64,000 bases of DNA from Hermatobates lingyangjiaoensis (taxonomy: Eukaryota > Arthropoda > Insecta > Hemiptera > Hermatobatidae). The position numbers and the translations under genes are program-made. Positions 35,182 through 46,808 of this stretch are shown one piece after another. Position 1 is the stretch's first letter. Each line of letters opens with the position of its first letter. The notes below the pieces were generated by a model. The model was not told where the DNA came from. It made no database searches and saw only the letters and a list, made by a program, of their open reading frames with translations. The DNA is taken from the NCBI GenBank assembly GCA_026182355.1, contig JAPFBL010000254.1:5453001-5517000 (forward strand), in the 5' to 3' direction.

Positions 35182-35438
35182 TTAAATAACTTGCCAACTT
35201 TAAGTCTAGTATGTTTCTTACATACCTTCTCGAGTTTTCTTATATTATTCCTCCATCTTTCAGGTACCATATAAATCAACTCACCGAATGATTTGTTTTT
35301 ATTTCTATTTTCCATATTTACACAGGGCCGACGTTTCGAGAAAACTCGAGAAGGTATGTAAGAAACATACTAGACTTAAAGTTGGCAAATTATTTAATGA
35401 TACATGTTTAAAAGAAGGTCTGCTCCCAAAGTATACCA

Positions 35439-35445
<7 letters not shown>
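35171..35445. pseudogene. Inverted pair of Penelope-like N-terminal fragments
   Basis: On the minus strand 35315-35171 reads MENRNKNKSFGELIYMVPER, then KLEKVCKKHTRLKVGKLFND, running into (TA)n. On the plus strand 35333-35445 reads RKLEKVCKKHTRLKVGKLFN, then DTCLKEGLLPKYTNIYIYI, also into (TA)n. The shared 66 bp (about 35171-35236 and 35336-35402) form a perfect or near-perfect inverted repeat around a 99-bp spacer. The minus copy joins TA after FND, while the plus copy continues 15 codons further before its TA tract. Confidence 0.75.
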
Positions 35446-35487
<42 letters not shown>

Positions 35488-35489
35488 TT

Positions 35490-37850
35490 GATGTATGATA
35501 TTTTAGTTTTAATTTCCACAATATGAAAACATCTTTCCGTAATCGATGAAAGCTCTACCACCAATGATTTACCGATTGTGAGCTACCAGGCTCAATGATT
35601 GCATTTGTTGCCATGTAGGTGACAAGGTATATGTTTAACATGGAAATAGAATACTTCATTACGCCTTATTTAAAGCAGATGGTTTAGTTTTCGATAGCAT
35701 CAATCCTTTGACTAAATGAAGTCGTGGGCGCTGCTTCAGGGCCAGTCTTTCAAGTACTATATACCTCAGGCAATTATAAGCAGGAAATAATCCAATAGCT
35801 GTTACCATTGACATGGCGTTGATTTATGACAAGGTGGCTTCCCGACACAAACACAACTTCCAGTTTTTTGAAGTCGATTTATTCACTTTATCTTCTATTC
35901 ATTTATAATTTCTGCCTTCTCGTAAATTTATTTGTTTGTTAAAAATGCAAATTGATAATTAAAAAGCAATATCTCTGTATATAAATAATCTGAGATTTTT
36001 AATTTGGAACACAAATTTGCATATATACTTTAATCTGTTGAACCGCATTACTTGAGGATAAGGTAGGTGGCAGCAGATACCCATCACAGTGCTATGAAAG
36101 CGCAAAATTTTAGAGCTTCTACGGATAATATCAGTAGAACATAATTATGTTTTAGCTATTTTAAATTTTTTTTACTTAAATTTCTATTAAATTAATAACA
36201 TTAATGATTGATCAATTAATCTCTTCAGAATTAAAAACAATTATTGATATTTCTGGATTCAAACTCTGACATGTTTGACAGTGGCAAGGAGTTTAATGCT
36301 TTAAAATATTTGAATTGTTATATTTTGCTGGTTTACATATATGTCTTCTTAATGCGTTTTAAGAAAGGAGAAAACAAATAATTCAAATTGTAAAAAAATT
36401 TCAAAATTTTTTCAAGATTATAAATGACTGCTTAATTTATAAATAACTATAAATTGTTCTTATTTCATTGAGGACAAAATGTTATATACAGTTGGTAATC
36501 ACACTACTGGTTGAATAACTGTGACCTTTATATGTTGACCTTGTTTTCACCTAGTCACTTAATCACAAAAGAAAAAAAACACAGGAGTTTGATTTTCATG
36601 TTCCTTTTTATTTAGTGATTTGCCTTTACGAGGCTTTGCGCTATTTGTAGATAATCGAGAAAGACTGACGTTACGATTGAAGAAAAAAAATACAAGAACA
36701 AAAAAATTAGGAAAACAAAAGGAATCCCTTTGGAGTGATGGAGTATGTTGATGTAAGGTAAGACTGCTTGAATTTACTGTAGCTAACGGCGATTCTTAAA
36801 TGAAGTTACTACAGATCACTGAATGCGCTTACAGCCAGCCTCCAGCAACCTCTTCATTGCAACAAATACCCACTACATATTAAGTGCCACAGCGGCCTAT
36901 CACCAGTATGTTAACAATTTCTTTTTTCAAACTGGTTCTCGTCTTATCGAAAGTATAATCATTTTCAAATATCTCTTTGAATATTTAAACTATCAGCATC
37001 TCTTAGGACAGGATTGAGGGACCTTTATAACGATAGAGCCATTTAAGGAAATAGAACGATACCAACATTGAATAACAAATTGCAAGTATAGAATGAAAAA
37101 TACAACAAACTTAAAATGTACAATAGAATATTTTAGAGACATATCCTTATTAATAGCTGTTTTCACTATAACAAATAGTTTTCACTACAATCGTTATCCA
37201 TTATTTATAGTAAATGTCAAAACTATTGTGAGTGTTTGGTTGAAGAAGCCTTAGTATCCTTCAGTTAAAGAAGAGTGAAGGGCTTGCAGTGAATTCGCAG
37301 GCTGCGGTTTAAGTTACGTGTAACCTAATCGGCGCCGTCCCTTGTGATCAAGCTCTCCCACGGCCTCCAAGTCCACCAGCCACCTGTAAATAATAGCTTT
37401 TCCGGTCAGGCACAAAACCAATACTCCTCAATTAACCTTACCTCACAGTGTTTTTTAACTCTTTTTTCAAAGTGAATATCAATTTGTTTACACGTCTACT
37501 TAAAACAACTATTTAATCATTCCACTATTCAATAAAGTTACTTTTAATGATATTTAAATAAAAAAAAAATTGAAATATAATGCAGTACTGTTCGGAATTT
37601 AGTAAAACTATATTGCTCTCATATATCGCAAAAGCATTGTTAAATAATAATGATGACGTCAAAAGAAGCCTCCTTTGATTTTTGCTCTTAGATATGCTTC
37701 AGTCAGTGGTGACAACCTATGACACGTGTCTCACTGCTGATACGCAAGCTCATTTTTGCTGACACACATCTTCAAAGACACAACACTTAAAAATTCAAAT
37801 ATTTCTTTCTCATAAGAGCCAGAGTTCGTTATTAATAATGATATTATTAC
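35490..37850. other. No assignable feature
   Basis: AT-rich sequence with a GC-richer patch at 37285-37390 (gcggtttaagttacgtgtaa, cggcgccgtcccttg) that has no second copy here. A 64-codon plus frame at 36823-37017 shows no motif. Confidence 0.4.
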
Positions 37851-37851
37851 T

Positions 37852-38050
37852 TACAATTCAAAATAGGTTTTATAAGATTCGGTCCCAAGAATTAACTCTC
37901 TTGATAAGCCGATGTTTCACCGAAAGTTTTTGGCATTTTCAAGGTTTTTTTTTTGAAAAATGCTGAACAATTTTCAGCAAAATATTGGCTTATTATCAAG
38001 AGTGGTTAATTCTTTGGACCAAATCATCGGAAAACCTATTTTGAATTTAA
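37852..38050. mobile_element. Foldback palindrome
   Basis: The left arm 'caaaataggttttataagat', 'tcggtcccaagaattaactc' is answered by the right arm 'gagtggttaattctttggac', 'caaatcatcggaaaacctat', 'tttg'. The centre is a T run with AAAAATGC / GCATTTT. Arms are about 90 bp and 80-90% complementary. 'Caaaataggtttt' forms both outer edges. No second copy in the window. No relation to the Family-1 or Family-2 sequences was seen, although the 'cgatgtttcaccgaaag' part faintly recalls the GAAACG signatures. Confidence 0.7.
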
Positions 38051-39255
38051 GAGTCAGTGGTCGGGAAGCTATATTATTGTTATTATTTACATAAAAAAAT
38101 ATTAATAATTTAATTCTGAATCCAAGTACACAATTCTGTACAGATACAAGTAAAATAATATTGCATTACAATTATACATATTAAAAACATTTAAATATAA
38201 TATTTTAATTATGATGTTAATATAAAAAAGTATGTAGTTATATATAAAAGTATGTAGTAAATTATATATATTTATATTACTTGATTTTCTATGTTAAGTG
38301 TCAATGAAATATATAAAACCAGTCTCTGAATGTAAATCTTTGGTGGCATATAAATCGTGGTGTGATGTGTGACACGCTACGAAAATAAAATTAGATTTTT
38401 CAAAATTTTGACACGCTTATTGATACACAAAATTTTACGCATTTTTGCGATGATTAGGTGGTAATCATCTACTATGCAACCGATCTACAAGGCGGAAGTG
38501 TAGTCCTTCTAGTTACGATCGCGGTGACTGTAGTTCCAAATCCAAGCATCGCGTGCGATTCCTTTGAACCTGTTTGCATTGAGTAGTTTTATTGGTGATT
38601 AGGTAAAATAATGGTAGTCATGTTTTTTAAACCTTTGTTCTGGGTTAACAAACGCTTAAAATATGTGCAAGAGGTAGTTTTCATAGTATAGTCCTGATGA
38701 ACTGCAGAACTTCGTGGGTCAGTTACAGATATAAATGTAGAACATTTTGTATCAATAGTATAAATAATGTCTGTGCTAACTTTCCCAGTGTACTGTAACT
38801 GAGGTCAGTTTGGGACCATAGCGGACACTTAAGGTAGGGACAGTTTACAAAATAAAGACTTCAAGGAAAACTTAAATGACAACCTAAATTCTAATTTTTG
38901 GATAGGTCAGCAATTACCTAATTTATCTTGCAAAAAAAGCAAATAAGGCGAAATATTTATTAGCAACATGGCTGTCCACATCGTGAGAAAACTAATCACA
39001 AAATTTGATGTTCATGGGTTCAGTCACCAGTTTTCAGGTAGACTACATAAAAATACGGCAGTACTCATATAATGTATAGTAGCGTTTTATTAATATAAAC
39101 AATCTTTATAAATAAAATAATGATTTTGTCTGTACATTGCTTAGAACTGACTCATTTCAAGTTTTCTTTACGTTTCATACATTGGAGAAACCGAATCCAC
39201 CCTTAGAAAAATTTCTGTCGGTTTGTCGGTTTGTCTGTTTGTCCGCAAAACTTTG

Positions 39256-39545
39256 TCACAAATAAACTCAGCTACCATAAGACATATAAAGCTGAAACTT
39301 TTACAGTAGATTTGTGTAGGTCTAACTTAAAATATAGGCTATGAATTGATTGGAAATTCAACGTAGAAGTGAAGTTATGGACGTTTAACGCAAAAATGTT
39401 TGTCACAAGTAAACTCAGCCACCATAAGACATAGCGAGCTGAAACATTGACACTGGATTTGTGTGGGCCTAACTTAAAATATGGGCTCTAAATAGATTAT
39501 TAATTCAGTACAGAAGCGAAGTTATGGGGCTTTTAGCTGTATTTT
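39256..39545 (+). repeat. Two 147-bp tandem units inside the Helitron
   Basis: Unit one begins 'tcacaaataaactcagctac' at 39256 and unit two 'tcacaagtaaactcagccac' at 39403. Both continue with 'cataagacata', 'gctgaaac', 'ggatttgtg..ggcctaact'-type blocks and end near 'gaagttatgg'. Identity is roughly 80%. A short-range repetition of GTTTGTC (39225-39242) precedes them. Confidence 0.85.
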
Positions 39546-39823
39546 CCTAACTTCACAGACAAGTTTGTTTTGAAAATACACAGGTGTGGCAAGTAGGTAT
39601 TGTTAGTTGATTTTAATTTCAATTGAGCATATGAATATATTGCGTATTTGACATCATTGAAATGGTGTTTCACAGAGTTAAGGATGTACTATCTATTGAG
39701 AATAAATCTTTTGTAAACGAGCAATTCTCAGCCCTTAATATGAACAGGCATGAGAAATCAACAAACAAGTTCTTACGCTATATGAAACCGAGGAAAGAAC
39801 TTACAAGTCAGTAAAGAAATTGG

Positions 39824-40352
39824 ATTAGTGATGAAGAAGCAGTTCATTATCTAATTGAATTTCTTGACTCTGAATTTATTTCTCCTGGACTGCCTGCTGA
39901 TGAGTAAAAACTTAAAGTAGGAGAACCAATCATGCTGCAATTTAGTAGCAGTAACAAATTTCATGTTACGAAACATGAGTGCCCCAAAACTGTGCAACGG
40001 GACACGACTCTGAGTTCGTGCTCTACACAGGTATGCCATAGAGGCGGACATAATGACTGGATGTGGTATTGGGGAGTCTGTGTGTATACCACACATACCA
40101 TTGATTCCGAGCCACTGTCTGTTTACGTTGAAATGATTGCAAAGTCCGGTCAGAGTCTATTTCGCAATGACGTTAACTAAGTCGCAAAGGGAGACTTTAT
40201 CTAACGCAGGAATTCAAGTTAGCAAAACCAAGTTTTTCTCACGTGGTCAACTGTAGTTTACTTGCTCAATAGTCAGAGGTTTCAACTGATTGTTCTTCCA
40301 TGAACCTGAAGGACAGACAGCTAATGTAGTGAATACAGAGGCATTTGTTTAA
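39824..40352 (+). pseudogene. Helitron Pif1-like helicase, C-terminal remnant
   Basis: The reading ISDEEAVHYLIEFLDSEF, SPGLPADE and LKVGEPIMLQ is the typical lead into the final helicase domain of Helitron proteins. A frame change then gives PKLCNGTRL at 39990-40016, the family hallmark. From about 40070 one frame reads IPHIPLIPS, then SPVRVYFAMTLTKSQRETLS, then FFSRGQL, interrupted by three stops. FAMT.(T/N)KSQ and (H/R)GQL..(A/T)CS are the conserved Pif1-like motifs near the C-terminus. Stops and frameshifts make it non-functional. It is the only helicase-related sequence seen in this window. Confidence 0.88.
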
Positions 40353-41076
40353 CACTGTACTAATAATGGTGTTTTCTACTATTCTACAATTTCTAATTAT
40401 AGTATTAGTATAATACTATAATTGATATTTTGGAATACCAAGTATAATAGAATTTTTGATTCCGTCAAAGACGGGTACATTTGCTAGTATAACTATATAA
40501 TTCATTAAACAGATCTAGAACTGTATTTGGACGTAGCAGAGTTAATGAGTCATATGTTTTTGCTGACCCTTTTTACTAGTCTTAAGAGCCTCTCTTCTAC
40601 TGAAGCATTAAAATATTAAATTCAATTTTCACCATCTTCAGCATTTTTCGAATTTTTATTACTGTTTTAAAAATTATTCTTTTTAACTCAAAAGTGCTGT
40701 GCAAGCAGTATTATAATTCGAAAATAATAACAAGGTTCATTAAATGATGCTGAAACATGGCCATTAATGTTGTGTTGAAGGCTCAGGCGTGTGTCTCCGG
40801 TTACCAGCAGGCTGTGCTGTTATTGTGAGCCCATGTATTCATTGTCACTGCCTAATGGCGAGCTTTGATAATATGGAATCAAGTTGAATTGCATAGACTG
40901 CAATAGATGAAGAATCATATAATTGAAATTTTTACATGGCAGTGATCATTTCCTGTGGACGTTTAACGCATTTTTTGTGTAGTTTTTTTCTCCGTTTCTG
41001 CTACTTCATTTAGTGTCACGAGTTTGGCTCTGACAAAACCAATCTGACACTAACAAGTTGATCTTGTTGTTTACAG

Positions 41077-41239
41077 CCATTTTTGTGGTGAATTTGGAGC
41101 ACCATTCTTTTTCAAAGGTCTATTACTACCTTTTGATAACTACTACAAGAAGTCACCAAAGTATCGGCAATGGATGGATGACCATGATTGCGCTGATGCA
41201 TTATTTTGTTTTCTTCATGACACACGTAAAATATTCTGG
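41077..41239 (+). CDS. Candidate internal coding exon, unknown protein
   Basis: A good 3' splice site (ttgttgtttacag, ending 41076) is followed by 162 open bases and a 5' splice site (TGG|GTAACA at 41239/41240). The conceptual peptide is 54 residues: HFCGEFGAPFFFKGLLLPFD, then NYYKKSPKYRQWMDDHDCAD, then ALFCFLHDTRKIFW. Its balanced composition (aromatic, acidic and Cys residues) is unlike the Ile/Tyr/Lys/Asn-rich chance frames of this AT-rich DNA. The minus-strand frame over the same bases (41513-41112) is longer but less natural. I do not recognise the family. Neighbouring exons were not found with confidence; a downstream plus frame (41398-41586) could be related. It may belong to a host gene with long introns or to an unrecognised transposon. 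Confidence 0.45.
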
Positions 41240-42109
41240 GTAACATACTATTTAGCAGTCTTTTCATAGGAAACAATAATGAAGATATTACTTCACTATT
41301 AATAAAATAAAACTTTTTACGTGAGTGTACATGAAATCTGTATATTGTATAGATTACATGTGTAAACAAGCAATCCTGAAACACGTCATACTTTGGAATG
41401 ATAACAACATTCTTTTCAAGGATTCTAAGGATGCATTTAGTCACTGGAGTCCTACGAAACATACCAACAAGAACACCACTACAAGAAATGAAACATGCTT
41501 GTGAATGGCACAAAGTTAAATCACCGAGAAATACACTATTGTCGCTTGATAGGGTTTCAACTTTTCTGAACTTTCAACTCACTTGAACAAATTCAATTGA
41601 AGCATGTCAGACCTATTTCCCACACTATCCAGCGCTTTGATGGAGCAAGCAAGAGGATGATTATAAAAGTTATTAAAACACAAGTAACTGTAGAATATGG
41701 GGGCCCACGAGTCATGAAGCGTCTCTTATAGCCTCTCTGACTCTACGCTACTCTCACCTCCTTGTGGTGGCCCCTGGACAGAGCGAGGTGGTTTGCACTG
41801 CCCCACTCTGACGGACGAGAGTAAAGCGGCAATCTCCTGTCACCCATCGCTTTCTTTCCTTTCTTTTTTCCTATCCTTATCCTATTCAACCTATTTACTT
41901 TCCATTCTGTTATTCGTCTAGGTCTCTTGTTCGTTTCATCCTTTGGAGGTAGGAAATTGAACAGTCATACTATTAGTGTGTTAAGCGGCCTGTGTACACT
42001 GGTTGGAAGTCACTTGGGTGAGTTTTGGTGTCGGAACGGAGCCTCTGAAATATATTTAATTCATTTCAAATACCTAAATTTTTGAAATTGAAACATAGCT
42101 ACAGGTGCA

Positions 42110-42330
42110 GAAGAACTAGGAGACTGGACGATCTGGCCAGAAGCGGAGACATGGATCATGATCAAAAAAGGGACTCCTCCTTGTGCCATCGAACGCAGAG
42201 CTGTTGACAAAGCGAACAGTCTTGGTATTCGAGTGATTATTGGAGCAGAGGCTAATGCTTATCATTCAGCATGGGGCAGCAACAACATCAACAGAAGAGG
42301 TGAGTTGTTTTTTGATTCTAGTTATAGACA
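42110..42330 (+). pseudogene. Jockey-clade LINE apurinic-type endonuclease remnant
   Basis: The frame reads GTPPCAIERRAVDKANSLGI, then RVIIGAEANAYHSAWGSNNI, then NRRGELFFD. This matches the conserved heart of LINE endonucleases of the Jockey group (GxDANAHH..WGS...N.RGE). The normally conserved Asp of DAN is Glu here and the first His is Tyr. After RGE..FD homology is lost. Upstream sequence to about 42110 (ELGDWTIWPEAETWI) is weakly similar at best. With the RT tail at 6178 it shows that Jockey-like elements occur here more than once. Confidence 0.82.
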
Positions 42331-42666
42331 AAAATTATGGACAAATATTGCATATCTTACCTTCTTTACACTATCAGTTATCATGTGTCATGCGAAGCAG
42401 TACTTACAAATTATTTTGTCAACTTTGGTTCCTCCCTGCGATAACCCAGTATTCTATAGCTTGTTAGATAGATGGTGTCACACATGACTTCATGAAACGG
42501 ACATATGTTATTTATGACCACCATTCGACTCTGTTCTATAGAAGGGGAACATATTTAAAATTCTTTTCCGTAAGAACATTAACGATCACTTTGAATTATT
42601 ACATTGTTATTTGAAAACAAAAAATGCTAACAAGGGTTTATTTTGAAATAATTTGCATGATTGTGT

Positions 42667-42945
42667 TCATTCTAACTGACTTTGTTTGTTAAGATTGGTT
42701 TTTATAAAAGATTTGATGTGTTTTTCATCTGTGAGAGAAGAAGGGAGTTGAAGAATGCGATTAGGGATGGAGATACGATCTACTCTTGACATTGTCGATT
42801 GAAATGAGTTGAGTCGGACTGAGCTGCTTGATAAATGCTCCAGTGATATATACGCTTGCTGAAAGTAACGTGACTTGTGTGCACTAACGAAGGCCACAGG
42901 GCCTGCGCGTAGCCAAGTCCTTAGTGTGGGAAGATCGTAAATCAA
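42667..42945 (-). other. Unassigned 92-codon frame, GC-richer
   Basis: The minus-strand frame contains YISLEHLSSSSVRLNS and RVDRISIPNRILQLPSS. A splice-acceptor-like 'cttcttctctcacag' lies inside it (minus strand, about 42733). I do not recognise it. It follows the LINE endonuclease remnant by 340 bp on the other strand. Confidence 0.2.
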
Positions 42946-43799
42946 CCTGTAGGAAGCTGTTTCAACATTGATTTACTACTTCAAGTGGCAACCCATGAAT
43001 CCCTCGCTATCGTATACAACATAAAACCGATACTGTTTTTTCCATAGTCATAATTACTGAGAAGGAAGAAAAAAATAAAAATTTGAGTTTTACTGGTAAA
43101 AACTGAAAAATGTATCAAGTGGATTGACATTCAGAGATGTGCATTAAAATTGAAACAAAGAAAGTGAGGATAATACAGTTCAAATTACCTGTTAGGTTTT
43201 AATTATGACCTTGTCAACTATTTTACGTGTAAATATTCAATTGTTTCTGATGTTAGTCCTAGTATTTTTCTTCTCATGCAGCAAAACTGAACCTTAGAAC
43301 TATCGTTTTGTTTGGTTATCAGTTTCTATGTTAGCCGGATCATATACATGCATCAGTAAATGTTTTGGACTTACAATAAACGACATAAAAACTACGTGGA
43401 TCTCCTCCATAAATGTCTTAAAAGAATAGCAATGACAATAAGAGGAATAGAATTGTTTGAAGAAAAATCATTCTACAAGGTTCTAACTAAGCCTAGGGCT
43501 AATCAATCATACAAGATATGACTTATTCATACTATTGGAATAGAGAAACAGACAACAAACTAACCATTAAATAGGAATTAAAAACTATTAAAAATAAATT
43601 AAAATTAATAATAATATACATATTAAGAATGACTACATATGTTTAAAAAAATAAAACAAAGTAATATATATATAAATAACAGTTAACAGATAACAGTTAA
43701 CTGTTGTATGCAGTTTGGATCGTCTTACCATTTATCAAGTGAATATATATGTATATCTATATATATTCGCGCTCCGTTCTTCGACGTGGGGAGATCTCT

Positions 43800-43905
43800 C
43801 TCATTTCGTCCTCTTTTCTAGTCTACTCCTGATGATGAACAACAGTTCGAAATATTTAATTCTGTTAGTGTTCTTTTTACTATTTTCTGTGTCGTGCTTT
43901 GTGTA

Positions 43906-43955
<50 letters not shown>

Positions 43956-44115
43956 ATTTGACGTAGACATGTGAAATAACAATCAATGATCAAACCACAA
44001 TATGAAATGGGAAAACAAGACCTAAGATCTTTCAACCGTAACAAGCGGTCTTCGTCAGAGTCAAAAACCCCACTGATTTGGGTTTTTGTGGTTTGATCAT
44101 TGATTTAATATATAT
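43800..44115. mobile_element. Penelope-like 3' end, (TA)n and Family-1 inverted repeat
   Basis: 43826-43900 carries 'ctcctgatgatgaacaacag', 'ttcgaaatatttaattctgt', a terminal signature with a relative at 2528. 43908-43953 is pure (TA)n. 43965-44105 is a compact Family-1 copy: the left arm 'caaaccacaatatgaaatgg', 'gatctttcaaccgtaacaag', 'cggtcttcgtcagagtc' complete, the right arm reduced to 'gggtttttgtggtttgatca'. Confidence 0.7.
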
Positions 44116-46630
44116 TAATACATATATATAATGTAAAATTAAAAATTAATTTTTATAAATAAATAATATTTACATAAATGATCATAAATATAAATAAATA
44201 CCTATGAATAATAAATAAATATTTATCAATAAATAAATTTATATTAATAAGTTATTTAGTTAATATTTATACATTAATAATATTTATATCAATAATATAT
44301 AAATATTAATTATTTTTTTATTAATAAATTATTAAGAAAAATGAAAAAATAATAATAAACCATGGAACAGCGAAACATTAAAAAATAAATTTAAACTAAT
44401 TAAACAGTAATCAGTAACTAACTAAACTAGAAGTTAATTATTTAGATAGAATGGGGTCATATTAATTAGAAAAAAGTCGATTAGAAACACAATAATGGAT
44501 TATGAGCCCGCATAAGTAGAAATAACGCCCCGTTGCCTTAGCGAACGCTCAAACCGGTCACCATTATGCCGATCACCGCCAATGAACGGAGTCAACATAG
44601 TAAATTCTAAAATCACAATAAATTGTTGCATAATTCTGAAATTTTTTTTATAGTTTGAGTAACCAAGTGCCAGATTTAATATTCAATTACAAGGAAAGGA
44701 AATAATTATATTAAGCAAGATGAGTAAATAAATGATAATTCATTTACTTGGTTATGTACCTACAGGCATACCATGTGGTGCCTGGTCAATTGTTGCATAA
44801 AGTCAATCTCCTTCTACTTCCTATCTATCTGACGAGATATCAGTGGGATGTTGTCTCGGTGTTTCTCGTATGTTCAGGCCAACTGCACCACTTGTAGTAA
44901 TTGACTAATTATATTCTTGTGCCTCTAATCATAAAGATGATAAAAAATTATGTGATACAAGAAATTGGAGGTATTTGAATTTTATTACCACTTTTACCCC
45001 TCGTGATTTTCTGCCAACCTTGACAAGCGAAATAGAGTTAGAACTGAGAAATCTCACTTGCTTAGTTTGTAATACAAATTGTGTAAATTACATATGGACT
45101 TATTTGAAATTTCATGGATATATTTTATCCCTTTGAAAATTAAAAAAAAGAACTATAACTGGTTGTTTTTGTTATGAGTTGTCTACTGAAATTGGACGGA
45201 TATCAATTTTCATGGGTGGTCTTCTCCACTTGTGCCCTCTGGGGGTTTTATACTCTCCTGACTTGATCAAGTTGACCTCTCTAAGACCTTCACCGAGAGG
45301 TCAGTAGTCTACATGCCAATTTTCAATTACTTCATCCAGCAGTTTGAGTGTCTATTATATTTTTCATGACGTCTTTTACCCTCTTTTGTCCTCCTTCCCT
45401 TGACATGATCCCATTTCCACACCCCTAAAACCTTCAGTAATAGATCAGTAATCTACTCACCAATTTACAAAAATTTTTTACCAAATAAAAATTTTATGAT
45501 TGATTTAAATCATATGAAACTGTTAATGTTAACATAATATTAATCAAATACATATAAATACAATAACTAATATAATTCAATCAATATGTGGTATATAATT
45601 TATTCAAGTATATATTATTTAGTTTTAACATTTATTATACTATGCTTTAGTATTTTAATACTAAATTTTAAATTGTGATTACGCTGTATTAGGGTTAAAG
45701 CGTGTATAATAACCTGCACAGCTTATGGAAGTATAATATCCGTACAGTCTTTATTTCACACCTTAACACGCGTGATTTCTTTAGAAACTGTCTTAAGAAA
45801 AATTACTATAATATTAGAGTAATTAAAAACCAATTGATTTTGCGGACGTACAAGTTTCTATATTCTCTGGCTCTATAAATTCATTATTTTGATATTATTC
45901 GTGTACATCTGAGTAGATGGAAAGCTCGACATTAAAAGTTATATCATTTCATTGATAATACTCAACTTTATTATATATAAATATATGTATTTATATTCTT
46001 CTTGCTTAGAAGAAGAATTGAGTATAATTTTTTTGAAGTGAACATTTTTTTTATCATCTTTATTTACAATATACAACTACGCATATTACGCGTAACAAGC
46101 ATATTTAATAATACATTACACAATGACATCGATGCACATGAGCAAAGAATGAAACCCACTGGTTCAACTTCTCACTTTGGGGTTTTTTTTTCAAAGTATA
46201 TTATTGTAATAGCAGATCCCTGGCCATTTTCTCTTGAGTCGTCTTGGGATCTGAAGGTGAGGAGGAAGCAGGATTCGTACAAATGGATTTGGGTGAAAGA
46301 AAGGTTCTTGTGAAATGACCTATAACGATCAGAGGCAAGTTTTGGATGAATGGAATTTTAAGTCTTTATGAAGGGTGTAGTTTTTGACGTAATACGGAGC
46401 ATTTGTGATAGTGCGGAGGATTTAGATTGCAATGATTGTATTCTATGAATATTGGATGGTTTTCCACAACCCTAAGTGAACATAAATAAGAAAACTTCAT
46501 TATATATTTGCCAAAAGAGAAATTATTTAGTTCCTCCTCATGTTGTAATTATAAGGGTCATGCTTTGATATCATCAACATAATAACACTGTTCAAAAAAG
46601 AAAAAAAATTGAAAAATATTAAGAAGAACA
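44116..46630. other. AT-rich stretch, no assignable gene
   Basis: 44120-44400 is almost pure A/T with many ATAAATA variants. 45230-45450 contains two similar sentences (ctaagaccttcaccgagagg / aaaaccttcagtaatagatc, each followed by 'tcagtagtctac'-like text), a weak local duplication. A 103-codon plus frame at 46002-46313 is AT-rich at first and protein-like only near its end (DPWPFSLESSWDLK); unassigned. Confidence 0.4.
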
Positions 46631-46637
46631 AATATTA

Positions 46638-46799
46638 ATTAAACTATTAGGAAACAACTGTTAACTTCCTCTACACTACCAGATTTATTTACCTTCGTGT
46701 TATTGCAAAAATATCTATTCTCCCAACAATAAGGCCTCTTATCTTCATAGCAGTGCTTGCAATAATATTTACATGTTATAACTCAAATGTTTATATATA
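46638..46799 (+). repeat. 162-bp direct repeat, left copy
   Basis: Starts ATTAAACTATTAGGAAACAA and ends CAAATGTTTATATATA. It matches 47772-47933 over the full 162 bases with about eight differences and no obvious gaps. The repeats enclose about 970 bp that includes a Penelope-like palindrome. They have no TG..CA ends, so I do not call them retroviral-type LTRs. Confidence 0.88.
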
Positions 46800-46808
46800 T
46801 ATATATAT

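Larger units (their letters stand above)
39103..40487 (+). mobile_element. Short Helitron with decayed helicase end
   Basis: The 3' end has the Helitron hallmark: a hairpin CCGTC-AAA-GACGG (40462-40474), nine bases, then CTAG (40484-40487) followed by T. A candidate 5' end, A|TCTTTATAAATAAAATAAT at 39103, resembles the TC..AT-rich starts of insect Helitrons, but it is proposed by pattern only. Inside are two 147-bp tandem units (39256-39545) and a frame-disrupted C-terminal helicase segment (39824-40352). The catalytic Rep part and most of the helicase are missing, so movement would need a full element elsewhere. Confidence 0.8.

Noticed and set aside
41112..41513. The longest reading frame of the window, 133 codons on the minus strand
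   Set aside because: Its composition is not protein-like, and it overlaps a plus-strand candidate exon bracketed by splice sites; I judged the plus strand more plausible.
43801..43986. Frames with Ile-Tyr runs (also at 18852, 34998, 35133, 35288)
   Set aside because: The repeats are translations of (TA)n tracts. Only the flanking Penelope-like parts have meaning.
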